From positions 1 through 42,780 of the forward strand of contig ONBC01000010.1 of NCBI GenBank assembly GCA_900315955.1: a stretch of 42,780 nt of DNA, given 5' to 3'. A program made the position numbers and the translations under genes. This DNA comes from an uncultured Prevotella sp. (lineage in GTDB: Bacteria; Bacteroidota; Bacteroidia; Bacteroidales; Bacteroidaceae). Of this stretch, positions 11,151 to 19,087 are shown piece after piece. The notes beneath the pieces are model-generated. The model had not been told where the DNA came from, ran no database searches, and saw only the letters and a list, made by a program, of their open reading frames with translations. Position 1 is the stretch's first letter. Every line of letters begins with the position of its first letter.

Positions 11151-11816
11151 TCAACGATAGATGAAATACTGGCCGCCGTCGCTCTCGCAATATTTCTTCA
11201 GAAGCTGTTGGATATATTCTGCATTCGCCTTCACCTGCTCCTCGTTGCCGTCGTACCCGTTGATGAGCACCACGAGATGGGTCGTGTCGATAGACATCTT
11301 TGTACGCTCGTTGTCGGAGGTCGGGGTACCCACACCTCCTTCAGCGTCGCGGTAGACGGGGAGTCCGTCGATATTGATCAGGCCACGTCCGATACCCTCG
11401 TAAGGCTCTCCGGCTCGTCCGATGCCGAGCGTCAGCGTGTCACCTTTGAACTTATCCGCATCAAAGCCGCCGATGCTGTAGCCGTAGGCGATGCTTGCGA
11501 GGTTGACAAGATCAACGAGGGTGTCGATCTGATAGAGGTCCTTGCCTTTGAGCTGACGGCGGATGAGGGCTTCCGCTGCGGGGCGATAGCGTGACGGGTC
11601 CTTGCCGCAAGCACGATACACTTTGCGCGTGGCGGCGATGCCGGAGATTTCTTTCAACGACTCTGTGGTTAGGGTCTGCCGATAATGTTCGCCCATAGCG
11701 TTGATCTCGTCCCATAACGGCTGGCAGTAAGCACTGTTCTTGACTGTCGCCTCGAGACAGGCTCCGACAAACGGGGGACAGACCGTCTCAATCTCTTTGG
11801 ATACAATTATTTTCAT
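11151..11816 (-). CDS. B3/4 domain protein (PheT-like tRNA-binding/editing fold)
   Basis: A 221-residue protein made almost wholly of a B3/4 domain, the module found in the beta subunit of phenylalanyl-tRNA synthetase, where it edits mischarged tRNA. Supporting segments are RKVYRACGKDPSRYRPAAEA, LVDLVNLASI and the C-terminal VVLINGYDG. Free-standing members occur widely and their function is poorly known. Its ATG overlaps the helicase stop as ATGA, so it is translationally coupled to the defence operon. Whether it is a functional member or a neighbour is open (see findings). The protein appears complete. Confidence 0.85.
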   Translation of the reverse strand: MKIIVSKEIETVCPPFVGACLEATVKNSAYCQPLWDEINAMGEHYRQTLTTESLKEISGIAATRKVYRACGKDPSRYRPAAEALIRRQLKGKDLYQIDTLVDLVNLASIAYGYSIGGFDADKFKGDTLTLGIGRAGEPYEGIGRGLINIDGLPVYRDAEGGVGTPTSDNERTKMSIDTTHLVVLINGYDGNEEQVKANAEYIQQLLKKYCESDGGQYFIYR

Positions 11817-14266
11817 CGCTCTTCTATCTTGTTCAATAATTTATTTTCTATTCCACACATCTGCCTCACGCGCTCCTGCATCTTCGCCACGTCGAGCACG
11901 CCATAGGCAAAGCCTTTCCGCGTTAGTTCCACGGGCAGGAGGTCGTCATATTTATCGAAGACGGGTGCCTCTTTCGGATAGAGCAGTTCCATCGGGTCAA
12001 GGGGCTTCGCTATCTCCTCCGCCATTATCTTGAAGAAGTCGGCGGCGGAGACCCCCAACGTGAACATCATATAGTAAGGCCGCGCCGAGTTGAAGCCTTT
12101 GAGCCCCAGCCGTGCCCCGCAGCGGATGCGGATGAACCGCTCCATGGCGAGAAACGCATAGCTCCCTAACCACGGAAACAGCGCATACATATTCCCGCCT
12201 AAGGGCAGTAGCCATTTCAAGCCGAGTCCTGACTTACGCGCCGTGTCGATGGCTTGGTTGAGACGGAAGCGCGCATGGGGCAGGAGATAAGGATAACAGT
12301 GGTCTGAGAAGGGCGTAGCGAGGATGTCGTGCATCTTCTCTAATATCTTCGTATGGATATCGCCCGGCTCATCACCGAAATAGGCTGGCACCACACCTTT
12401 CACGGGGTGGCAGTAGACGATATGCCTGCTGCGGTCCACTTCTTCCACCACCCACACTCTGCCGGCGATGGCGATCTTGTCCTGGATGGGTGGGGGCTTG
12501 ACGATGGTGCCGATCTCTTTCGACTCACACCGCACCTTGTATTCTTCATTCTCCTGGAAGACAGCATAGAACTTGAAGTTGTTGACCACGCGCTCACCTT
12601 TCAGTCCGACAATCAGTCCGCCGCGCTCCGTGGTCTCGATATGGTCGATCTTGAGCAGATGACGCAGGAGGACGCGGTAGTCGTCTTGAGAAATCTGTCG
12701 GAAATAGCTCAGGGAGAGGACCCGCTCCGCCAGCTCGGCGGGCGACATCTCTCCGCCGGCGGCAAGTGTCGCCATCGTCTGATGGTAGAGTAGGGAATAG
12801 GGCAGTCGTCCAGTCCGAGGCGGCTCCACCCATTTCTCTTTGACATAGAGCTCGATGAGCGCGATAGCCTGCAAGAGTTTCCAGGGAATGGTCTGTGGTA
12901 TCATCGCCCGCGGCTCAGCCTGTTCCTCACGGATGACGAACCACATCTCTGACGGCGCGCCCCGTCGTCCCGTGCGGCCCATACGCTGTAAAAACGAGCT
13001 TACGGTGAACGGAGCGTCAATTTGAAAAGCACGCTCCAAGCGGCCGATGTCGATGCCTAACTCCAGCGTGGAAGTGGTGCAGACCGTCTTCAGCGAGTCT
13101 TCGCGCTTGATCTCTTCCTCCGCACTCTCACGGTAGCTCACTGACAGGTTGCCGTGATGGATCAGGAAACGGTCGGGCTCATGGAGGGCCTCGCAATACA
13201 TACGCAACGTGGAGCACACCACTTCGCACTCTTCCCGGGAGTTGGAGAAGATGAGGCAACGGTGTCCGCGTGTGTTGTTGAGAATATATTTGATGGAAGG
13301 GTCGAAGGCACTGCTCACCGGCTCGTCCCCGGAGCCTTTTCCTTCCTCTTTCCAAGGTCTGACGAAAGGACTGCCGTCTTTCATCTCGCGTTTGGCATCT
13401 GACGGTCGGGAAGGCTCGCCGTCGATCTCTATCTTGCTCTGAAAAGGATCGTAGTGGATGCGCTCGTCCTTATGGTAAGCGCGAGGGATGCTGCCGGTGA
13501 TCGTCGCCGACGTGGCGGGTGAGCGGTTGGCGTCTGCCTCGTTGGTATCTCCTTTGCTTCCGCTTACCGACAAGGAGAAATGGGCCACGGAGATGCGCCA
13601 TTTGGATCCTGCCGACTGGATCTTGGGGATGATCGTCCCCCGTCCGGTGCCTGCTGAGAGGAAGGCGCCAACGAGTCGGGGCTCGCCGATCGTCGCGGAG
13701 AGTCCGATACGGCGAGGGTTGACGCCCGCCATACGTGAGAGTCGCTCCAACAGACACAGGGTCTGGCCGCCGCGGTCGCCGCGAAGGAAGGAGTGGATCT
13801 CGTCGATGACGATGAAACGCAGGTCGCCGAAGAGGAACGGTATCTGCGAATGGCGGTGCAGGAGCATGGCTTCAAGACTCTCCGGGGTGATCTGAAGAAT
13901 GCCCGAAGGATGACGCATGAGCTTCTTCTTCTGTTCCTGCGACACGTCGCCATGCCAATGCCACACGTCCACGCCACATTCGCGGCAGATGTCGTTGAGC
14001 CTGACAAACTGGTCGTTGATGAGCGCTTTCAGCGGGGCTATATAGAGACAGCCGATGGAGGACGGCGGCTGTTCCTGCATCAGGGTGATGATGGGGAAGA
14101 AAGCCGCCTCCGTCTTCCCCGAAGCCGTAGAAGCGGACAGCAGCACGTTGGCATCGGAGTTGAAGATGGCGTCGCCCGCCGCGGCCTGGATGGCGCGCAG
14201 CGTCTGCCACCCTTCCTCATAGATGTAGCGCTGGATAGCGGGAGAATAGCGGGAGAAGATGTTCAT
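11813..14266 (-). CDS. sngC: Lhr-like DEAH-box helicase, probable Shango SngC (BrxHI-related)
   Basis: An 817-residue superfamily 2 helicase. In this numbering, motif I is STASGKT (Lys51), motif II DEIH (155-158), motif III SAT (190-192), and motif VI QRMGRTGRRG (427-436). An insert rich in Ser, Asp and Glu (about 230-315) separates the two RecA lobes. The C-terminal half resembles the winged-helix and Lhr-core extension. Related helicases occur in BREX as BrxHI beside an ATPase. With the upstream ATPase and TerB-domain gene this matches SngC of Shango. The start is ATG 14266, ten bases after the sngB stop; an in-frame start at 14296 would overlap sngB. All helicase motifs are intact. Confidence 0.85.
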   Translation of the reverse strand: MNIFSRYSPAIQRYIYEEGWQTLRAIQAAAGDAIFNSDANVLLSASTASGKTEAAFFPIITLMQEQPPSSIGCLYIAPLKALINDQFVRLNDICRECGVDVWHWHGDVSQEQKKKLMRHPSGILQITPESLEAMLLHRHSQIPFLFGDLRFIVIDEIHSFLRGDRGGQTLCLLERLSRMAGVNPRRIGLSATIGEPRLVGAFLSAGTGRGTIIPKIQSAGSKWRISVAHFSLSVSGSKGDTNEADANRSPATSATITGSIPRAYHKDERIHYDPFQSKIEIDGEPSRPSDAKREMKDGSPFVRPWKEEGKGSGDEPVSSAFDPSIKYILNNTRGHRCLIFSNSREECEVVCSTLRMYCEALHEPDRFLIHHGNLSVSYRESAEEEIKREDSLKTVCTTSTLELGIDIGRLERAFQIDAPFTVSSFLQRMGRTGRRGAPSEMWFVIREEQAEPRAMIPQTIPWKLLQAIALIELYVKEKWVEPPRTGRLPYSLLYHQTMATLAAGGEMSPAELAERVLSLSYFRQISQDDYRVLLRHLLKIDHIETTERGGLIVGLKGERVVNNFKFYAVFQENEEYKVRCESKEIGTIVKPPPIQDKIAIAGRVWVVEEVDRSRHIVYCHPVKGVVPAYFGDEPGDIHTKILEKMHDILATPFSDHCYPYLLPHARFRLNQAIDTARKSGLGLKWLLPLGGNMYALFPWLGSYAFLAMERFIRIRCGARLGLKGFNSARPYYMMFTLGVSAADFFKIMAEEIAKPLDPMELLYPKEAPVFDKYDDLLPVELTRKGFAYGVLDVAKMQERVRQMCGIENKLLNKIEER

Positions 14267-14276
14267 GAAGCTTGTG

Positions 14277-15632
14277 TTACAGGGTGAACTCAGCAAACTG
14301 GCTGCCTACGGCATCTTTCCGTTCTTCTTCCTCGGGCTTGGCATAGCTGAAGGTGTCGCTTTGCAGAAGACTGCGCACGCTGCTCCCGGGGTTCTGCACC
14401 GTAATGTCGAGGAGCTCGATGAAGTCGCGGTTGACCTCTCGCGGCGTGATATGCTCGTTGGCACCGATGCGGCTGTATTCAATCTGGATGAAGGTAGTGA
14501 GGTCTTCGTCGGTCACCGTGCGCTGATAGCCATAGAGAGAGGCATGGATGTCGGCGAGTTTCTCCGCCAGGACAAACATCTCCTCGTTGGTCAGGGGCTG
14601 GAGACGAAGCACAGGTCCTAAAAGATCCTGATGACCGTCGATAGCAAACTTACCCGCTGCTAAGCGGGAACGCAACGCTTCATAGCTGTACACACCACGG
14701 TGACGGTCCTCGATACATTCGGGAGTGCCGCTCATGATGGTGCCGATATACTGTGCCTTTCCTTGCAAAGCATCGTTGTACATCGTGAGAATCTTCTCAT
14801 AGTTGTATTGCCGGGAGATGCTGTTGGGAATCTTGAAGATATTGACAAGCTCATCTATGAAGACCATCAGCCCGCGGTAGCCTGCCTGACGGAAGAAATA
14901 AGCCATGAGCTTGAGATAGTCGTACCAGTCGTCATCGGAGATGATCACCGTTACGCCGAGCTCCTGCCGTGCCTCTGTCTTCGTGGCATACTCGCCGCGG
15001 AACCATTTGAGCACCTTTCCTTTGAGCTCATCGTCTCCCTGGACGAACGCGCGGTAATAGAGCGTGAGGAGACGGGCGAAGTCGAAGCCGTGGACGAGCT
15101 CCTGCATCTGCCGGATGATGGTCATGATACGTTGCTCTACACGTTCCTCAAACTGTGGATCGTCCATGCTGATGTTGTCGCGCTCCGCCGTAGCCGTCTG
15201 CACCGAACTGATCCATCGGTCAAGGACCATGGGCAGGGCACCGCCCTCCGGTTTCGACTTCACACTGAGGTTGCGGATCAGCTCGCGGTAGGTGGCAAGG
15301 CCTTGCCCTTGGTTGCCGTGGAGCCGGCGCTCCGGCGAGAGGTCGGCATCGACAACCACGAACTGCCGGTCCATGACATAGTTGCGGATGGTCTGAAGAA
15401 GAAACGACTTACCACTGCCGTATTTGCCGACAATGAACCGGAACGAGGCACCGCCTTCGCCCACGATATCCACGTCGTGAAGCAGCGCCTCGATCTCTTT
15501 GCGACGGCCAACGGTGATGAAAGGCAGACCCACACGAGGTACCACACCGCCCTTGAGCGAACTGATGACGCTCTGGGCGATGCGCCGTGGGATCTTTATT
15601 TTCTCGTTATTATGGTATGCTGAATCATTCAT
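14277..15632 (-). CDS. sngB: DUF2791-type P-loop ATPase, probable Shango SngB (BrxD-like)
   Basis: About 451 residues from the ATG at 15632; a TTG four codons upstream is an alternative. The Walker A is GKYGSGKS, about residues 69-76, and the Walker B is VFIDE, about 257-261. The N-terminus (PRRIAQSVISSLKGGVVP) matches the DUF2791 BREX ATP-binding domain family, which pairs with Lhr-like helicases. The C-terminal part (about 340-430) looks like a helical winged-helix segment (LQPLTNEEMFVLAEKL). It probably energises or loads the helicase encoded next. It is separated from sngA by 214 bases containing a repeat array and a promoter of its own. Confidence 0.85.
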   Translation of the reverse strand: MNDSAYHNNEKIKIPRRIAQSVISSLKGGVVPRVGLPFITVGRRKEIEALLHDVDIVGEGGASFRFIVGKYGSGKSFLLQTIRNYVMDRQFVVVDADLSPERRLHGNQGQGLATYRELIRNLSVKSKPEGGALPMVLDRWISSVQTATAERDNISMDDPQFEERVEQRIMTIIRQMQELVHGFDFARLLTLYYRAFVQGDDELKGKVLKWFRGEYATKTEARQELGVTVIISDDDWYDYLKLMAYFFRQAGYRGLMVFIDELVNIFKIPNSISRQYNYEKILTMYNDALQGKAQYIGTIMSGTPECIEDRHRGVYSYEALRSRLAAGKFAIDGHQDLLGPVLRLQPLTNEEMFVLAEKLADIHASLYGYQRTVTDEDLTTFIQIEYSRIGANEHITPREVNRDFIELLDITVQNPGSSVRSLLQSDTFSYAKPEEEERKDAVGSQFAEFTL

Positions 15633-15673
15633 GTATATTGCCAACGTATTTGCTTATGGGAAATTATCCACTG

Positions 15674-15689
15674 CAAAGATACAAAGTTA
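15674..15689 (-). promoter_or_regulatory. sngB promoter, two adjacent -7 boxes
   Basis: On the minus strand TAACTTTG (15682-15689) is followed directly by TATCTTTG (15674-15681). Both fit TAnnTTTG and lie about 42-57 bases before the sngB ATG, so sngB-sngC can probably be expressed without sngA. Confidence 0.6.
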
Positions 15690-15748
15690 TAATGAATTTA
15701 TGTATAACGAATAGTGCATAATGTATAATATAGTGTCTTTTCACAGAC

Positions 15749-15855
15749 GTGTTACGATCGTGCCTCATATGTGACACGATCTTGCCTCATACGTGTCACG
15801 ATCGTGCCTCGTATGTGTCACGATCGTACCTCATATGTGAAACGATGACGCGACG
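15749..15855. repeat. 22-bp tandem repeat array, 4 full copies plus a partial
   Basis: Copies begin at 15749, 15771, 15793 and 15815, each exactly 22 bases, with a decayed fifth from 15837. The consensus is close to GTGTCACGATCGTGCC plus TCATAT. The core CACGATCGTG is a perfect 10-bp palindrome. The array starts just after the sngA stop. The same repeat family recurs at 42650-42700. No spacers are present. Confidence 0.9.
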
Positions 15856-15858
15856 CTC

Positions 15859-17439
15859 TTACAGCATCCTCTCAATATCTGTTTTGTAATCTTCAATAAG
15901 GTGTAATCCGTCGCCGTTGTCCTCCAACACAATGTCGCCGATGGCGTCCATCATCTCGTTGTTGATGTTCTCTACCATCACGCCCTCGGGCATATGGATG
16001 TCGCGAAGATACTGTTTCCAGTCGCCCCCGGAAAGGAAGAGACGCAAGAAACGGTGCTCCCGCGACTCCTCGTCGGTCTCCGTCTGGGCGTGATCAGGCT
16101 GTGTCGCTGGCATGGCTTCCGGGGTCTGTACCGGCGCTGCTTCTTCGAGCGCCACGCCATCGAGCAGCTTGTCCTGCACCACGTCGGCATCGTTGCGGAT
16201 ACGCCCCAGCTTACTGTAGTCGATGCTGACGCGTCGCTTCTCAGCTTCCTCCGCTGCCCGCCGTTTCTGCTCCGCCGCTTGCCAGGAAGCCAAGACGGGC
16301 TCAATGCGCGGGCGATATGCATCGCAGGCTGTTGTCGGAGAAAGCTTGGGCTTGAAGCCGAGCCTCTCGCGCAGTTGACGGTCAGTCTCGCGGAGGATGG
16401 CTCCGAGCGTTTTCTTTAGGGAGAGGTCGGCCCCGACGTACGCATCGTGTGACCACAGTCCGCCGCGACAGATAAAACGATGCATGGGAGCAACGTTGAT
16501 CACCGCATTGCGGACCGGTTGTGGGTCGTAGAACACGGCATTGGAAAACATCGCACCGGAACGGCTCACGCGTTTGCCCGCATACATCGTGCGGAGATGA
16601 TGGTGGTGCTCTTTCTCAATAGCCGGGAGGAGCTGCCGCAGCACCCCGACGACAGCGTCCATGGTCTCCTTGGGGAACTTCTTGTACAACGCTGCTTGCC
16701 GAAGGTCATATTTAGACAGACCGCAAAGGGTGTCGAACAATCGTTGGGGATCGCACGTCGCATAGTTGTCGAGCACTTCTACGACCTTGTCCTGCTCCTG
16801 CTCTTGGGCAAAGACATCGGGGAAATGCGCGGAAAGGTTGTTGTAAACCACATAGTCGCGGATCCAGGGTGTGAGGTAACGGCTGAACTTCGGTTCCGAT
16901 TCGCGATAGGCGTCGTTCAAGGCACACAAGATCTCATAGCCTTCCTCCGCCGTGTTCACGCCGATGCGCATCAGTGTCTCGTAGACATAGACGAAGAGAT
17001 AGCTCAGTGACACGTCGGGGGCCTTGCCCAGGCGCAGTTGTTTGCGGATGGTGAAATAACTGCGGAGCTGGCTGACGGTCATGTCGCGATAGGTCGGGAA
17101 ATAGTTCATGTAGCCCACGATCTCCGCATCGTCCTCATAATCCTGCATGAACAGCGCCTGCTCATAAAACGACTTAGTCATCGCGATCTGCCAGGGCTGC
17201 TTGCGAATCATGTCCAAGAGCGCGCGCAACTGCTCCGGCAGTGCGTCATCATAGGGATCAGCCTGACGGTTGCCAAAGTCGAACCGCCGCTCCGTCTCCT
17301 CGTCTTCCGGCTCAAAATAGTCCCAGTTGTGGATGCTGTCCGTGCCGGGTGGCAGGCTGTAGGTATCGTCGGTGGAGCCGTCGTTCCAACGCTCGTCTTG
17401 TCCGAAGTCTATATCTTCATCCGTGTAATATTTGTCCAT
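15859..17439 (-). CDS. sngA: TerB-N/TerB-C domain protein, probable Shango SngA
   Basis: A 526-residue protein from the ATG at 17439. A longer frame to 17637 runs through the promoter and an inverted repeat, so I reject it. The N-terminal 60 residues are very acidic. A TerB-N segment follows (FPTYRDMTVSQLRSYFTIRK, 114-133, and SLSYLFVYVYE), then a long helical middle. A TerB-C region follows about residue 390 (IDYSKLGRIRNDADVVQDKL), ending with LRLFLSGGDWKQYLRDI and NEMMDAIGDIVLED. TerB-type domains are linked to membrane stress and phage defence and bind divalent metal. It is the first gene of the TerB-ATPase-helicase trio that defines Shango. A good -7 box sits 20 bases upstream. Confidence 0.85.
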   Translation of the reverse strand: MDKYYTDEDIDFGQDERWNDGSTDDTYSLPPGTDSIHNWDYFEPEDEETERRFDFGNRQADPYDDALPEQLRALLDMIRKQPWQIAMTKSFYEQALFMQDYEDDAEIVGYMNYFPTYRDMTVSQLRSYFTIRKQLRLGKAPDVSLSYLFVYVYETLMRIGVNTAEEGYEILCALNDAYRESEPKFSRYLTPWIRDYVVYNNLSAHFPDVFAQEQEQDKVVEVLDNYATCDPQRLFDTLCGLSKYDLRQAALYKKFPKETMDAVVGVLRQLLPAIEKEHHHHLRTMYAGKRVSRSGAMFSNAVFYDPQPVRNAVINVAPMHRFICRGGLWSHDAYVGADLSLKKTLGAILRETDRQLRERLGFKPKLSPTTACDAYRPRIEPVLASWQAAEQKRRAAEEAEKRRVSIDYSKLGRIRNDADVVQDKLLDGVALEEAAPVQTPEAMPATQPDHAQTETDEESREHRFLRLFLSGGDWKQYLRDIHMPEGVMVENINNEMMDAIGDIVLEDNGDGLHLIEDYKTDIERML

Positions 17440-17458
17440 GCAATATCCTTCTTCCTTG

Positions 17459-17466
17459 CAAAGATA
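17459..17466 (-). promoter_or_regulatory. sngA promoter, -7 box
   Basis: TATCTTTG on the minus strand, 20 bases before the sngA ATG. Its expected -33 region falls inside the inverted repeat at 17477-17517, so a protein bound there would compete with RNA polymerase. Confidence 0.65.
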
Positions 17467-17476
17467 CTGAAAACGA

Positions 17477-17517
17477 CGGAAACAAGAAATAAAATCGTGT
17501 TTTATTTCTTGTTTCCG
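17477..17517. repeat. 18-bp perfect inverted repeat over the sngA promoter
   Basis: The arms 17477-17494 and 17500-17517 are perfectly complementary around a five-base centre (TCGTG), and allowing one bulged A extends the pairing by three more base pairs. The left arm contains GGAAACAAGAAATAAAA. The element overlaps the expected -33 region of the sngA promoter and is a candidate operator; a long hairpin or degenerate mobile-element end are other possibilities. Confidence 0.8.
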
Positions 17518-17550
17518 CGTGCATAGCATCTTAACTAAAGATATTTCCCA

Positions 17551-17640
17551 TCCAATTGCAGGGTGCGGTATGTATCCGTCCAATTGTAGGATAATCAATT
17601 TTGCCACTCGGGGTACGGGCGGCCACAAGGGTCGCACCCT
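17551..17640. repeat. Repeat-rich intergenic DNA between sngA and mtaB
   Basis: TCCAATTG(C/T)AGG occurs as direct repeats at 17551-17562 and 17579-17590. AGGGTGCG (17560-17567) and CGCACCCT (17633-17640) are inverted 8-bp arms that frame a GC-rich stretch. This resembles dispersed GTAGGGTGCGACCC-type repeats in Bacteroidales genomes (from memory). No ORF was seen here. Confidence 0.45.
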
Positions 17641-17693
17641 ACAGATGTCGAAAAAATCTGCAAAGATAAAGGTCAGAAGTCTTTAGAAAGCCG

Positions 17694-17701
17694 TACCTTT
17701 G
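17694..17701 (+). promoter_or_regulatory. mtaB promoter, -7 box
   Basis: TACCTTTG lies 30 bases before the mtaB ATG. A minus-strand match, TATCTTTG at 17661-17668, points the other way and might be a distal promoter for the sng operon. Confidence 0.6.
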
Positions 17702-17731
17702 CAAAATAATAGAATGATTCAACAGTAATAT

Positions 17732-19087
17732 ATGATAGACACATCAGCTTTCCAGGGAAAGAAAGCGGCTTTTTATACACTGGGTTGCAAGCTCAACTTC
17801 TCCGAGACGTCAACCTTTGCCAAGCTCCTGCGTGAGATGGGCGTGGTAGAGGCTCAGGCCGGTGAGACGGCGGACATCTGCCTCATCAACACTTGCTCCG
17901 TGACGGAGATGGCGGATCATAAATGTCGGCAGGCGATCCATCGCATGGTGCGTGAGAATCCCGGCTCCTTCGTCATCGTCACGGGATGCTATGCCCAGCT
18001 CGACTCAGAGAAAGTGAGTCGGATGGATGGTGTGGACCTTGTGCTCGGCTCTAATGAGAAAGCCAACCTCATACAGTATCTCAACGACGCATGGACCCGT
18101 CCGACAACATCCGAAGCGGGCGGTGATGGGCACCGCCACCTCTTCCATCACGTCAAGACGAAGGACATCAAGACGTTCCAACCGTCGTGCTCGCGTGGCA
18201 ACCGTACCCGCTACTTCCTCAAGGTGCAGGACGGCTGCAACTATTTCTGCACCTATTGCACCATACCTTATGCGCGTGGGTTCTCGCGCAACCCGTCTAT
18301 CGCCTCGCTTGTGGAGCAGGCTGAGCAGGCGGCTCGCGAGGGAGGAAAAGAGATTGTGCTCACGGGCGTGAACATCGGCGACTTCGGCGAGACAACGGGC
18401 GAGAAGTTTGTCGACCTCGTGAAGGCGCTCGATGGTGTGGAGGGCATTCAGCGATTCCGCATCAGTTCGATCGAGCCCGACCTCCTCGACGACGAGCTCA
18501 TCGACTACTGTGCGCACAGCCGCGCTTTCATGCCCCATTTCCATATCCCCTTGCAGAGTGGCAGCGACGAGGTGCTGAAGCTCATGCACCGGCGCTACAC
18601 GCGCGATGTCTTTGCCCATAAGATTCATCTCATCAAACGGCTCATGCCCGATGCTTTCATCGGTGTGGATGTCATGGTGGGGTGCCGTGGAGAGACCCCG
18701 GCGTGTTTCGAGGACAGTTACGCGTTTATCGAATCGCTTCCGGTAACCCAGCTGCACGTCTTCCCTTATTCCGAGCGTCCGGGGACATCGGCTTTACACA
18801 TTAATTATATAGTACCGGACAAAGACAAGAAAGAACGTGTGCACCAGTTGCTCAAACTGTCGGACGAGAAGACGCTCGCTTTCTATGCCGCTCATATCGG
18901 TAAAGAAGCCGACGTGCTCTTCGAAAAAGCCGCGCACGGAAAGGCGATGCACGGCTTCACGAAGAACTATATCCGCGTGGAGCTCCCTCCCTCGGACGAC
19001 AACGACCGGTTGGACAACGAGATCGTGCGCGTGAAGCTCTGCGAGTTCAACTTTGACAAGAGTGCACTCAAAGCGCAGTTATTATGA
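17732..19087 (+). CDS. mtaB: tRNA (t6A37) methylthiotransferase MtaB
   Basis: A 451-residue radical-SAM methylthiotransferase that converts t6A to ms2t6A at tRNA position 37. The N-terminal UPF0004 domain supplies Cys19 (TLGCKLN), Cys55 (NTCSV) and Cys86 (TGCYAQ) for one iron-sulfur cluster. The radical-SAM motif CNYFCTYC gives Cys169, Cys173 and Cys176 for the other. The TLGCKLN and CxxxC arrangement favour MtaB over MiaB or RimO. A TRAM-like tail follows but is short. The gene is complete, has its own promoter and overlaps the glycosyltransferase gene by ATGA. Confidence 0.94.
   Translation: MIDTSAFQGKKAAFYTLGCKLNFSETSTFAKLLREMGVVEAQAGETADICLINTCSVTEMADHKCRQAIHRMVRENPGSFVIVTGCYAQLDSEKVSRMDGVDLVLGSNEKANLIQYLNDAWTRPTTSEAGGDGHRHLFHHVKTKDIKTFQPSCSRGNRTRYFLKVQDGCNYFCTYCTIPYARGFSRNPSIASLVEQAEQAAREGGKEIVLTGVNIGDFGETTGEKFVDLVKALDGVEGIQRFRISSIEPDLLDDELIDYCAHSRAFMPHFHIPLQSGSDEVLKLMHRRYTRDVFAHKIHLIKRLMPDAFIGVDVMVGCRGETPACFEDSYAFIESLPVTQLHVFPYSERPGTSALHINYIVPDKDKKERVHQLLKLSDEKTLAFYAAHIGKEADVLFEKAAHGKAMHGFTKNYIRVELPPSDDNDRLDNEIVRVKLCEFNFDKSALKAQLL

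Noticed and set aside
14700-15623. 307-residue plus-strand ORF
   Set aside because: Antisense shadow of the sngB gene, without motifs or a promoter.
15749-15855. CRISPR array
   Set aside because: Units follow one another without spacers and no cas genes are present.
11813-17439. BREX or other restriction system
   Set aside because: BrxD-like and BrxHI-like proteins are present, but PglX, PglZ, BrxA, BrxB and BrxC are not; the TerB-domain gene fits Shango better.
17440-17637. N-terminal extension of the TerB protein
   Set aside because: It runs through the promoter and the inverted repeat and has no TerB similarity; ATG 17439 is better.
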